This document shows, one piece after another, positions 16,104 through 23,774 of a stretch of DNA of 39,231 nucleotides; the first letter of the stretch is position 1, and every line of letters begins with the position of its first letter. A program made the position numbers and the translations under genes. The stretch is from UBA11098 sp041671525 (lineage in GTDB: Bacteria > Patescibacteriota > Minisyncoccia > Moranbacterales > UBA2206): NCBI GenBank assembly GCA_041671525.1, contig JBAZBJ010000015.1:1-39231 (forward strand), written 5' to 3'. A model generated the notes under the pieces. It was given only the letters and a program-made list of their open reading frames with translations. It was not told where the DNA came from and did not search any database.

Positions 16104-16175
16104 TTGCGGGACCAGGATTCGAACCTGGAACCTCGTGGTTATGAGCCACGCGAGCTGCCATTGCTCCATCCCGCT
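16104..16175 (-). tRNA. initiator tRNA-fMet(CAT)
   Basis: GGAGCA...AGCTCG, CTCATAA and the 3' end CCCGCAA follow bacterial initiator tRNA closely. Positions 1 and 72 are A and A, so there is no Watson-Crick pair, as initiators require; the usual bacterial pair is C:A. The anticodon stem has G30-C40 and G31-C39 but U29-A41 in place of the usual third G-C. A11-U24 is kept. No CCA is encoded. Confidence 0.92.
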
Positions 16176-16194
16176 ATTTATAAGACTATTTGAT

Positions 16195-16223
16195 ATTTTA
16201 TCTATTTTTCCAATAAATGTCAA
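16195..16223 (-). promoter_or_regulatory. promoter of the tRNA operon
   Basis: TTGACA (16218-16223), a 17-nt spacer and TAAAAT (16195-16200) on the minus strand. The predicted start is about 12 bases before tRNA-fMet. Confidence 0.85.
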
Positions 16224-16228
16224 TAAGA

Positions 16229-16762
16229 CTAATCCAAAACCTCAAAATGACGCAGCAAGTGCTCATATTTGCGCAAAACGTCCTGGGCGAATTCCTTGTC
16301 CACCACTAAATCTTCCTCATGGATCACCCGGTTCCTGATTTCGTGCGCCTCCTTAATTTCGCCCAGCTCGTTCAATTGCCCGTCTGGAATATTCGCCAAT
16401 CTTTCCGCCATATTGTTTCCCTTATAGCCCATCCGCGCTATCAGATCATCAATAATGTCATCCGCCTCAATGATGGCCACCTTACATTCCGCCTCGCTTC
16501 CAACTTCCAGCCGTTTCTTGACTTTATCCCACCGCGCCTTCATCTTACTTTTTTTGCTCACCAATTCACTCGGAATATTCATCCCATAACGCATCTGGCG
16601 GATGTTCGCCCCGACTCCCCGCTGCACCACCAGCAAAACCAGGTCGATAAAAACAATGAGCACATAAATCCCCACCAAAAATTTAACCACCAAAAAGCCG
16701 GATGAATGATAAAAATTCACCAATTCTTTTTGCAGCGTCAGATAAATTGTGATGAAATCCAT
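16229..16762 (-). CDS. membrane-anchored protein with HEPN-like C-terminal domain
   Basis: The product has 177 residues. One membrane helix lies near 24-47 (FLVVKFLVGIYVLIVFIDLV). The cytoplasmic part (about 70-177) is helical and holds EAHEIRNRVIHEED (about 138-151). RNRVIH (143-148) fits the R-x4-H motif of HEPN domains, some of which are RNases. Other residues of a nuclease site cannot be confirmed, so activity is uncertain. The gene starts four bases after the gatA stop and is probably translated with it. Confidence 0.6.
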   Translation of the reverse strand: MDFITIYLTLQKELVNFYHSSGFLVVKFLVGIYVLIVFIDLVLLVVQRGVGANIRQMRYGMNIPSELVSKKSKMKARWDKVKKRLEVGSEAECKVAIIEADDIIDDLIARMGYKGNNMAERLANIPDGQLNELGEIKEAHEIRNRVIHEEDLVVDKEFAQDVLRKYEHLLRHFEVLD

Positions 16763-16766
16763 AATT

Positions 16767-18239
16767 TTAGACTTTAGACTTTAGACCTGTCGTCTGTTCA
16801 TATGCATGCGCCGCGCGCAAAACATTTTCCTCATCAAACCACTTACCCATCAATTGAAAACCCAATGGCAGTTTTTTGCCTTCAACTTCCACTGACTCAC
16901 ACGGCACAGAAATTGCCGGCACGCCCACAATGTTCGCGGTCACGGTAAAAATGTCCGCCAGATACATCTGCAATGGGTCATCAGTCTTCTCGCCAAGCTT
17001 GAAGGCGGGAGTCGGCGTGGTCGGGGTCAAAATCAGATCTACTTTTTCAAAAGCTTTTGCAAAATCCTGTTTGATGAGCGTGCGCACTTTTTGCGCCCGC
17101 AAATAATAGGCGTCATAGTAGCCGGCCGACAGAGCATAGGTTCCCAACATGATTCTCCTTTTCGCCTCCGCACCCAAACCATAGCGCCGCGAATCCAGAT
17201 AGGTTTCCAACAAATTACGATCGCCATCCGCCACATCCGTCCGCGTGTCTTTGTGATCGTTGGCGCGCATCCCAAACTTGATGCCATCAAACTTGGCCAG
17301 GTTGGAACTCACTTCGCACGGCATGATCATATAATAAACCGGCAAAGAATACTTCGCCATCGGCAATTCAATTTCTTGAATCTCCGCGCCCATTTTTTTG
17401 TAATCTTCGATGACTTTTTCTAAAGAATTTCTAACATCCTCTCCCAAATCTTTGAAATGCTCTTTCACGATCCCGATTTTGAGTCCTTGGACTTCGCCGG
17501 TCAGGTAGTTGGTATAATCTTTGTCGCCACTGTGAGCACTGGTGGCATCTTTTGCGTCACGCCCGGCAATGATACTCAGAATGATGGCCGCATCTTCCAC
17601 CGTTTTGGTAATTGGCCCAATCTGATCCAGACTCGAGCCCATCGCGATGGCGCCATAACGGGAAACTCGTCCATAGGTGGGCTTGAGCCCCACTACGCCA
17701 CAAAGAGCCGCTGGTTGGCGAATTGAGCCCCCAGTGTCAGTTCCCAGTGACCACACCGCTTCGTCGGCCGCAACGGCCGCTGCTGAACCGCCTGAGGAGC
17801 CGCCTGGGACCCGCTCCAAATCATACGGATTTTTGGTCGGACCATAGGCGCTGCTTTCCGTCGAAGAGCCCATCGCAAATTCATCCAGGTTAGTTTTGCC
17901 CAGCAGAACCGCTCCACTCTCTTTTAATTTAGTGATGACGGTCGCATCATACGGCGCGATATAGTTATCCAAAATTTTGGAAGCCGCCGTGGTGCGCGTA
18001 CCCGCCACGCAAATCAAATCCTTGATCGCGCCCGGAATCCCTTCCAAAATTCCGATCTCTTCCCCACGTGCAATTTTTTCGTCTACCTTTTTGGCCTGCT
18101 CCAACGCCAGCTCTTTGGTCACGGTTAAGTACGCAAAGATATCTTTGTCCTTTTCGACAATCCGCTGAAGATACTCCCCAGTTAATTGCACAGAAGTAAT
18201 CTCGTGGTTTATTAATTTTTGGTGAAGTTCTTTAATCAT
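16767..18239 (-). CDS. gatA: Asp-tRNA(Asn)/Glu-tRNA(Gln) amidotransferase subunit A
   Basis: This is a 490-residue amidase. The catalytic triad is K73 (GAIKDL), S148 (GGSSGGSAAA) and the nucleophile S172 (GTDTGGSIRQPAA), with the spacing known from GatA. It releases ammonia from glutamine for amidation of Glu-tRNA(Gln) or Asp-tRNA(Asn) by GatB, which is not in the window. The last residues (TGLKSKV) are encoded by three copies of the 7-bp word TCTAAAG, so the C-terminus runs into a repeat. gatC lies upstream, but an ACAAAT-word palindrome of about 80 bp separates the two genes. The spelling AASKILDN and the overall length are normal. Confidence 0.96.
   Translation of the reverse strand: MIKELHQKLINHEITSVQLTGEYLQRIVEKDKDIFAYLTVTKELALEQAKKVDEKIARGEEIGILEGIPGAIKDLICVAGTRTTAASKILDNYIAPYDATVITKLKESGAVLLGKTNLDEFAMGSSTESSAYGPTKNPYDLERVPGGSSGGSAAAVAADEAVWSLGTDTGGSIRQPAALCGVVGLKPTYGRVSRYGAIAMGSSLDQIGPITKTVEDAAIILSIIAGRDAKDATSAHSGDKDYTNYLTGEVQGLKIGIVKEHFKDLGEDVRNSLEKVIEDYKKMGAEIQEIELPMAKYSLPVYYMIMPCEVSSNLAKFDGIKFGMRANDHKDTRTDVADGDRNLLETYLDSRRYGLGAEAKRRIMLGTYALSAGYYDAYYLRAQKVRTLIKQDFAKAFEKVDLILTPTTPTPAFKLGEKTDDPLQMYLADIFTVTANIVGVPAISVPCESVEVEGKKLPLGFQLMGKWFDEENVLRAAHAYEQTTGLKSKV
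16768..16786. repeat. TTTAGAC tandem words at the end of gatA
   Basis: There are nearly three copies of TTTAGAC (plus strand), covering the last codons and the stop of gatA. It may be one arm of a word-palindrome whose other arm is lost. Confidence 0.55.
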
Positions 18240-18248
18240 TTTTATTAA

Positions 18249-18331
18249 CTACAAATTACGAATCTTTTACAAATTTACAAATATTTTCCAAATAACATTT
18301 GTAGATTTGTACTTGATTTGTGGATTTGTAG
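18249..18331. repeat. ACAAAT-word quasi-palindrome between gatC and gatA
   Basis: The left arm CTACAAATTACGAATC carries further TTACAAAT words. The right arm repeats ATTTGTA and ends GATTTGTAG. It has the same plan as 30543-30677, including ACAAATTTACAAAT-type runs and TTGATTTGT. Confidence 0.8.
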
Positions 18332-18342
18332 TAGGGAATACT

Positions 18343-18624
18343 TTATAAAATACTCTTAACTTTGTCGAAGTTATCTTTCTTCTCCGGAAACAATTCAATG
18401 ATAGCAACCTTGTTCGCAAAATCACCCGCCTTATCAGCGCGCGTCACGTTCTCCAGCCCAGTAATGTGAGCCGTGGGTTCAACTCCCGAAACATCCACTT
18501 CTTTCAACTGTTCGATCCAATCCAAAATCGACGAAAGACTCTGCGCATATTTTTCCAGCTCTTTTTCATCCAGCCCGATTCGAGCCAAGCCCGCGATATG
18601 TTGTACTTCGTTTTTAGTTATCAT
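18343..18624 (-). CDS. gatC: Asp-tRNA(Asn)/Glu-tRNA(Gln) amidotransferase subunit C
   Basis: The product has 93 residues, the normal size. ITKNEVQHIAGLARIGLDEK opens the family fold, followed by LSSILDWIEQLKEVDVSGVE and PTAHITGLENVTRADKAGD. The C-terminal FPEKKDNFDKVKSIL fits the usual end, where the protein wraps around GatA. GatC stabilises the GatA-GatB complex. It lies between ligA and gatA in the same direction, with repeats on both sides. Confidence 0.93.
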   Translation of the reverse strand: MITKNEVQHIAGLARIGLDEKELEKYAQSLSSILDWIEQLKEVDVSGVEPTAHITGLENVTRADKAGDFANKVAIIELFPEKKDNFDKVKSIL

Positions 18625-18646
18625 GTTTTTTATTTAGTTGCCTTCC

Positions 18647-18754
18647 CTACGAATTACGAACATTTACGAATGTACGAATATCACCTAACGTTAATATTTT
18701 ACTAATCATTATTAATCTCACATTAGTACATTCGTACCAATTCGTATTTCGTAG
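18647..18754. repeat. ACGAAT-word quasi-palindrome, copy 2
   Basis: The arms are CTACGAATTACGAA (18647-18660) and TTCGTATTTCGTAG (18741-18754), with further ACGAATGTACGAAT and GTACATTCGTAC words inside and an unpaired A/T-rich centre. It fills the ligA-gatC spacer. Confidence 0.85.
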
Positions 18755-18760
18755 GTAGGA

Positions 18761-20890
18761 CTATATCAGCTTTTTGAATTCTTCTTCGCCAATAATTTTC
18801 ACTCCCAGCTCCTGCGCTTTCTGAAACTTACTTCCCGGATTTTCACCGGCTAAGACGTAATCGGTCTTTTTGCTGACGGAAGACGAAACATCTCCGCCTG
18901 CTTTTCTAATAATATCTTTTGCTTCGTCTCTTGTAAAGCTGGCCATTTCCCCGGTCAGCACGAAAGTCAGACCTTGCAAGCGCCCCCTTCCTCCCCTTAT
19001 TCCCTTTTCCCCCATTTCAACTTTGACCCCCAACGATTCCATCTTCTTGAGCATGGCCAGATTATTTTTATCATTAAACCAAGAAACCAGACTTTCCGCT
19101 GATTTTTCGCCGATGCCTTTGATCTGCAACCAATCTTCACTTTTGATTTCCGGAAAAATATCCGTAATATCCCCAAGACCCCTAAATTCCCCAAACAATT
19201 CCAGGTTGCGCGCGATCAACACCCCCGTTTCCTCGCCAGCGTGACGAATACCAAGCGCAAAAATAAACTTTTTAAATTCGATTTTTTTGCTGTGTTCAAT
19301 CGAATTGATCAAATTATCGGCCGACTTTTCCGCGAAACGCTCTAGCGGCTCCAGATCGCCCTTGGTCAGTTCAAAAATCTCCGCCGCGTTCGCAATCAAG
19401 CCTTCATTCAACAATCGTTCCACAATACTTTCGCCCATGCCATCAATATTGAAACCTTTCTTGGATACAAAATGAATGATGTTTTCCCGTTCGATGGCAA
19501 AACAACTTTTGTTCAAACAATAATGCGCGGCCGACAAATTCCCCTTCTCCCCCAAGGGAGAAGGGGCCCCGAAGCCTGCCTGCCGGCAGGCAGGGGCGGA
19601 TGAGGGTGAGATGATTTCCCGCTTGACCGGTCCACCGCAAATCGGACAAATTTTGGGCATATGAAAAATTTTCTCTTTGCCGGTGCGCAGATTTTTCAAG
19701 ACTTCCACAATTTCCGGAATAACATCCCCGGCTTTGTGCAGCACCACGGTGTCGCCCAAACGGATGTCCAAACGTCGAATTTCATCTTCATTGTGGAGCG
19801 TCGCGCGTGAGACGGTCGAACCCGCCACCAACACCGGCCGCAGATGCGCCACCGGCGTCAGCGCCCCGGTGCGCCCCACCTGCACTTTGATGTCCTCCAC
19901 CACGGTCGTCACCTTTTCCGCCGGAAATTTATACGCTACCCCCCAGCGCGGCGATTTGCCGGTGTAACCCAGCGCTTCCTGAATCTTGCGCGAATTGATT
20001 TTGATGACCACCCCATCAATCCCATAATCCTGTTTGTCTTTTTTATCCTTCCAAGCTTCATAAAATTTTTCAATCTCCTGCAAATTTTGACACAGTTTGG
20101 TTTCCTTGTTGACGTTGAACCCTAACCTCCCTAAAAACCCCAACTCCTCAAGCTGTGTTTCCGGAAACGGCGCTCCCTCCAAAATATCCAGATCGTAAAT
20201 AAAACTATCCAACTTGCGCGAAGCCGCAATTTTCGGATTGAGCTGCCGGATGGAACCAGCCGCCGCGTTTCGCGAATTGGCAAACAAGGCTTCGCCTTTC
20301 TTCGCGCGCGCCACATTGATTCTGGCCAGTTCTGATTTGGCCAACCAACATTCGCCGACTGCTACGCAATTTATTTTTTCTTTAAGCTGCAAGGGTAACG
20401 TATAAATCGTTTTCAAATTTTCCGTCACATTCTCTCCGATCACCCCGTCGCCGCGCGTCGCCCCTTGCGTAAAAATTCCGTTTTCGTAGGTCAAAATAAT
20501 TTTCAAGCCATCAATCTTCACTTCGCAGACATATTCCAACTTTTCTTTCCCCAACATCCCTAAATTCCCCAACATTCTATGGATTTTTTCTTCCCACTTC
20601 TTCAATTCGTCAAAGCTAAAAACATCATCAAATGACCACTGCCTGGCCTGATGTCGCACCTTCACAAATTTATCCAGAGGTTTGCCACCGATCCGCTGGG
20701 TCGGTGAATCAGCCTTGGCGAGCGCCGGAAATTGCTCCTCCAGCGCGCGCAGTTCGGCCGTCAGCGAATCATACACCGCGTCCGTCACGTCCGGCTTGTC
20801 CAAAACATGATATTCGTAGCGCAGCTTGTTGATTTCGGCCGACAGCTTGGCCATGCGCTCTGCGGCTTGTTTTTGGGTTATTTCTTGCAT
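18761..20890 (-). CDS. ligA: NAD+-dependent DNA ligase
   Basis: The product has 709 residues from MQEITQKQAA. This ATG is preferred over one six codons earlier because the earlier one overlaps the TATAAT box. The parts are in family order: Ia domain, nucleotidyltransferase with catalytic K125 (CEVKIDG), OB fold, zinc finger (C415, C418, C458, C463), helix-hairpin-helix repeats and a C-terminal BRCT domain (LQGLTFVLTGEMASFTRDEA). It seals nicks in replication and repair. An insertion of about 25 residues (428-452, with APACRQAGFGAP) splits the zinc finger between its two Cys pairs. It is encoded by two adjacent hairpins and reads in frame. All key residues are present, so the enzyme is probably active. 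Confidence 0.96.
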   Translation of the reverse strand: MQEITQKQAAERMAKLSAEINKLRYEYHVLDKPDVTDAVYDSLTAELRALEEQFPALAKADSPTQRIGGKPLDKFVKVRHQARQWSFDDVFSFDELKKWEEKIHRMLGNLGMLGKEKLEYVCEVKIDGLKIILTYENGIFTQGATRGDGVIGENVTENLKTIYTLPLQLKEKINCVAVGECWLAKSELARINVARAKKGEALFANSRNAAAGSIRQLNPKIAASRKLDSFIYDLDILEGAPFPETQLEELGFLGRLGFNVNKETKLCQNLQEIEKFYEAWKDKKDKQDYGIDGVVIKINSRKIQEALGYTGKSPRWGVAYKFPAEKVTTVVEDIKVQVGRTGALTPVAHLRPVLVAGSTVSRATLHNEDEIRRLDIRLGDTVVLHKAGDVIPEIVEVLKNLRTGKEKIFHMPKICPICGGPVKREIISPSSAPACRQAGFGAPSPLGEKGNLSAAHYCLNKSCFAIERENIIHFVSKKGFNIDGMGESIVERLLNEGLIANAAEIFELTKGDLEPLERFAEKSADNLINSIEHSKKIEFKKFIFALGIRHAGEETGVLIARNLELFGEFRGLGDITDIFPEIKSEDWLQIKGIGEKSAESLVSWFNDKNNLAMLKKMESLGVKVEMGEKGIRGGRGRLQGLTFVLTGEMASFTRDEAKDIIRKAGGDVSSSVSKKTDYVLAGENPGSKFQKAQELGVKIIGEEEFKKLI
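19541..19620. repeat. composite palindromic element inserted in ligA
   Basis: The first hairpin has a perfect 11-bp stem (CCCCTTCTCCC / GGGAGAAGGGG, 19541-19566). It is followed by the perfect 20-bp palindrome CCTGCCTGCCGGCAGGCAGG (19575-19594). The core of the second matches the intergenic palindrome at 15204-15234. Its length keeps the ligA frame open. Confidence 0.85.
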
Positions 20891-20896
20891 AAACCT

Positions 20897-20902
20897 ATTA
20901 TA
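20897..20902 (-). promoter_or_regulatory. TATAAT box of leaderless ligA
   Basis: TATAAT, six bases, then ATG: the same spacing as at 9788-9793. The -35 region would overlap the terminator stem of the ATPase gene. Confidence 0.6.
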
Positions 20903-20903
20903 A

Positions 20904-20936
20904 CACAAAAAAAGACTCTGCCTGGACAGAGTCTTT
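20904..20936 (-). terminator. terminator of the membrane-anchored AAA gene
   Basis: AAAGACTCTG / CAGAGTCTTT form a perfect 10-bp stem with a six-base loop, followed by a run of seven T on the minus strand. Confidence 0.9.
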
Positions 20937-20951
20937 ACTCAAAAATCTAAT

Positions 20952-21902
20952 TTAAACCGTGACTTTTTTGTACTCCTCGATCACCTCATCCACATCGGAA
21001 ATCTTCACTTCCGCCACTTCATAGCCAACCTTGTTGGGGTTTTGGTAAAAATCCATCTTCACTTTGCTGGCCACTTCATCCATGATGTCGATGGCTTTGT
21101 CCGGGAAAGATCGGTCCGGCAAGATGCCCACCGCTTTTTCCACGCAAGCACGCAGAGCTTCATCGGAAAATTTCACCTGGTGGTATTGTTCGTATTTATA
21201 TTTGATCCCCCGCAAGATGCGGATGGTTTCCGTTTCATCCGGCTCGGCCACGAAGATCGGTTGCATCCGCCGCTTGAAAGCCGGGTCTTTGTTAAAATAG
21301 AGTTCGTATTCTTGCAAAGTTGTCGCCCCCACCACCTGCAACTCGCCGCGCGCCATGGCCGGCTTCAGAATGTCTCCGATGGAAATCGATTCTCCGGAAT
21401 TTTCCGGCTCGATGATGTTGTGGATCTCGTCGATGAACAAAATGATGTTGCGATTGGAGCCGGAAATTTCTTCCGTAATTTTTTTGATACGACCTTCAAA
21501 TTCGCCGCGATATTTTGTCCCGGCCATCAAAGAATTGAGATTCAGCGACAACAATCTTTTTTCAAACAGATCCGGCGTCACTTTGTGATTGATGATGTTT
21601 TGCGCCAGACCCTCCACGATGGAAGTTTTGCCGATGCCGGCCTTGCCGATCAGCACCGCGTTGTTCTTGGTGCGCCGTCCCAACACCCGCGTCAACTGAT
21701 CAATCTCCTCTTTGCGCCCGATGATCGGATCCAACGCACCTTTCCTTGCCAAATCGGTGAGATCCAAGGAAAAATGATCCAGCGTCGGCGTGTTGGAAAA
21801 AAGATTCTGCGTCGTCGGTTTCTTACGCGCGAAAAAAACCGCCACCGCTCCGCCGAGTACGACAATAATGATAAATGCGATTGGGAGAATTAAATCAGCC
21901 AT
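20952..21902 (-). CDS. membrane-anchored single-AAA Clp-like ATPase
   Basis: The product has 316 residues. An N-terminal membrane helix (about 5-24, ILPIAFIIIVVLGGAVAVFF) is followed by one AAA+ module like the first ATPase domain (D1) of ClpC/ClpB: Walker A GKAGIGKTS (86-94), Walker B ILFIDEIHN (154-162), pore-type KYRGEFE, and arginine fingers in FKRRMQP. The Clp N-terminal repeats, UVR region and D2 are absent, so it cannot dock to ClpP the usual way. It could form a membrane-bound hexamer that remodels envelope or pilus proteins; this is inference. It follows the minor pilin gene after 49 nt. A full ClpC is encoded at 35200. Confidence 0.85.
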   Translation of the reverse strand: MADLILPIAFIIIVVLGGAVAVFFARKKPTTQNLFSNTPTLDHFSLDLTDLARKGALDPIIGRKEEIDQLTRVLGRRTKNNAVLIGKAGIGKTSIVEGLAQNIINHKVTPDLFEKRLLSLNLNSLMAGTKYRGEFEGRIKKITEEISGSNRNIILFIDEIHNIIEPENSGESISIGDILKPAMARGELQVVGATTLQEYELYFNKDPAFKRRMQPIFVAEPDETETIRILRGIKYKYEQYHQVKFSDEALRACVEKAVGILPDRSFPDKAIDIMDEVASKVKMDFYQNPNKVGYEVAEVKISDVDEVIEEYKKVTV

Positions 21903-21950
21903 TTTTTTGTTTTTGATTTATATTTTATTTTAGTATATTTAGCAACTTCG

Positions 21951-23153
21951 TTATGACCCGTCCCAGTTACCGATAATCGGCAGGCCATTGTCACCATCAT
22001 ATATGAAAGTTCTGTCAGTCGGCTTATCATCCCACGTCCCGTCGCCGTCATAATCCAGATACCATTTACCGTCATCAGAATCATAGACGCCAATTTCCGT
22101 TGTTCCATCGCCATCCCAATCACCGGTCACCGGTATAGCGCCAGGCTGACTACCAAAATTATACAAATCATCCTCACTGGCATTCCAGATTCCATCTCCG
22201 CTTGTATCCAGATACCATTCACCAGTATCACTATCATAGACACCGATTTCAGTTGTTCCATCACCATCCCAGTCGCCAGCTACCGCTTTGGCATTTGGCT
22301 GATTGCCAAAAGTATATAGATAGTCACCACCATTCCAGCCGCCACTCCCGTCTGTATCCAGATACCAGGTACCACCGACATAGACGCCGATTTTAGCTTT
22401 TCCATCCGCATCACCATCCCAATTGCCGGTTACTGGCATGGCATTTGACTGACCGCCAAAGGTATACGATTTATCGATGCCACCATACGCCCCATTGCCG
22501 TCATAATCCAGATACCAGTTGCCGGTATCACCATCATAAACACCGATTTTAGCTTTTCCATCCGCATCACCATCCCAATTGCCGGTTACTGGCATGGCAT
22601 TTGACTGACCGCCAAAGGTATATGAATCGTCACCGGCACTCCAAGTTCCGCTTGAATTGATATTTCTCAAATAAAATTTTCCTGCATCGTCATAAAACCC
22701 CAGCGTGTCCTTTGCTCTGGCCACCGGCGCCTCAACAGCCCGAGCCGTACTGCCAAAAGTTCCCACAGACTTGATTCGACCGATTGTGGAAACTAGTCCA
22801 GCACAGTTATTTATTGGGTCGGTCGTTGCAGTATTATCCCGAAAACTCAATTCATAGGTTTTTGTACTATCCACAACGCTGCCCGAGATAATTCCATCGT
22901 CGCATGGTGCTGCGCCCATTTTAGTCGCAAGTCTATCCAGATCTATTTGCGTTCCGTTGTTCAATATCTGATGCATGGCCAATTCCACGGCGCTATCCGC
23001 CACCTGGAAGCCCTGCGTCGATTTGTTGCTAGTGAGCGAACTCTTCCGCGCAATCACCGTCGCCGCCCCGATGGCCAACGCCGAAGTCAGAATCAACGAA
23101 AGCATGATAAGGGAGAAAACCAAGACTGAACCTTTGTAATTTTTATTTTTCAT
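21951..23153 (-). CDS. PilX-like minor pilin fused to calcium-propeller-like repeats
   Basis: The product has 400 residues. The N-terminus (YKGSVLVFSLIMLSLILTSA) is a PilX-type class III signal without the Glu5 of major pilins. Residues about 50-150 form a pilin-like head with two Cys. From about 150 to the end come five repeats of about 50 residues, each with (K/E)IGVYD...WYLDxDGxGxW....YxFG.....VxGxWDGDG. The Asp-rich loops resemble calcium-binding FG-GAP/VCBS blades. The last blade stops at GNWDGS. It is probably a tip adhesin, doing in one chain what PilX plus PilY1 do elsewhere (inference). Two blades share an identical 80-bp stretch, which points to recent duplication. Confidence 0.85.
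   Translation of the reverse strand: MKNKNYKGSVLVFSLIMLSLILTSALAIGAATVIARKSSLTSNKSTQGFQVADSAVELAMHQILNNGTQIDLDRLATKMGAAPCDDGIISGSVVDSTKTYELSFRDNTATTDPINNCAGLVSTIGRIKSVGTFGSTARAVEAPVARAKDTLGFYDDAGKFYLRNINSSGTWSAGDDSYTFGGQSNAMPVTGNWDGDADGKAKIGVYDGDTGNWYLDYDGNGAYGGIDKSYTFGGQSNAMPVTGNWDGDADGKAKIGVYVGGTWYLDTDGSGGWNGGDYLYTFGNQPNAKAVAGDWDGDGTTEIGVYDSDTGEWYLDTSGDGIWNASEDDLYNFGSQPGAIPVTGDWDGDGTTEIGVYDSDDGKWYLDYDGDGTWDDKPTDRTFIYDGDNGLPIIGNWDGS
22387..22622. repeat. tandem blade repeats with an 80-bp exact copy
   Basis: An 80-bp sequence at 22387-22466 recurs without change at 22543-22622, 156 bp (52 codons) away. Further diverged copies extend to about 21960. Unequal exchange here would change the number of protein blades without breaking frame. 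Confidence 0.85.
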
Positions 23154-23158
23154 ATTTT

Positions 23159-23770
23159 TTATAAACCAGATACGCTATAATCCCTCAGCGAAACCGTAGT
23201 TTGTAAAATAGCCCTATCGTTGGCATTCCCCGCGCAACCGGCGTTCGAACAAGCCTCCATGGAAATTGTCACCTTGCCAACTGTCGCAGGAGTGCCTGCG
23301 CCTGCCGCCGCGGATTGAGTTACCCTCAAAAGAAGCTCGTTAATATTAAGCGCCATATCTTGAGCAGTTCCCCAAGTTTTACATCCCGCAGCCATATTGG
23401 CAGCATCATTGATTTCACCATAATTAACCGTTATTTTCCCTTGAGCGTTATACAAATATTGGATGCATTTTGCTTGAGAATAATCGTAAACCATTATTCC
23501 ATCATAAATGCCCGCGGGGCAGGTTCCGACCGGAACCGTCCATCCGGATCCGTCGTAGCAGCGGACAATGCTGCTCGTCCGGATTGTTTTGGTCATCAAA
23601 TTCATTGCGAACTGCGCTTGCTCCAAGTTTTGTTGAATATTTTTGCCGCTTTTGTAGCTGAAAACCGAACTGCTGAACGCGCCGGCCACTCCCACCATGA
23701 TCACCGAAAAGACAAACGTGGCCATGAGGACTTCGACGAGAGAAAATGCTTTGTAATTTTTATTTTTCAT
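23159..23770 (-). CDS. PilW-like minor pilin
   Basis: The product has 203 residues. The prepilin signal is MKNKNYKA with cleavage before FSLVEVLMATFVFSVIMVGV. Ala stands at -1 in place of the usual Gly, and Glu5 is present. The body has the PilW-like phrase NIQQNLEQAQFAMNLMTKTIR, then a Cys-rich beta head (RCYDGSGW, CPAGIYD, CKTW, CSNAGCAG). Minor pilins of this type help start pilus assembly and cap the fibre. The gene is packed between the PilV-like and PilX-like genes (4 and 5 nt gaps), so the set is one operon. Confidence 0.85.
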   Translation of the reverse strand: MKNKNYKAFSLVEVLMATFVFSVIMVGVAGAFSSSVFSYKSGKNIQQNLEQAQFAMNLMTKTIRTSSIVRCYDGSGWTVPVGTCPAGIYDGIMVYDYSQAKCIQYLYNAQGKITVNYGEINDAANMAAGCKTWGTAQDMALNINELLLRVTQSAAAGAGTPATVGKVTISMEACSNAGCAGNANDRAILQTTVSLRDYSVSGL

Positions 23771-23774
23771 AATT

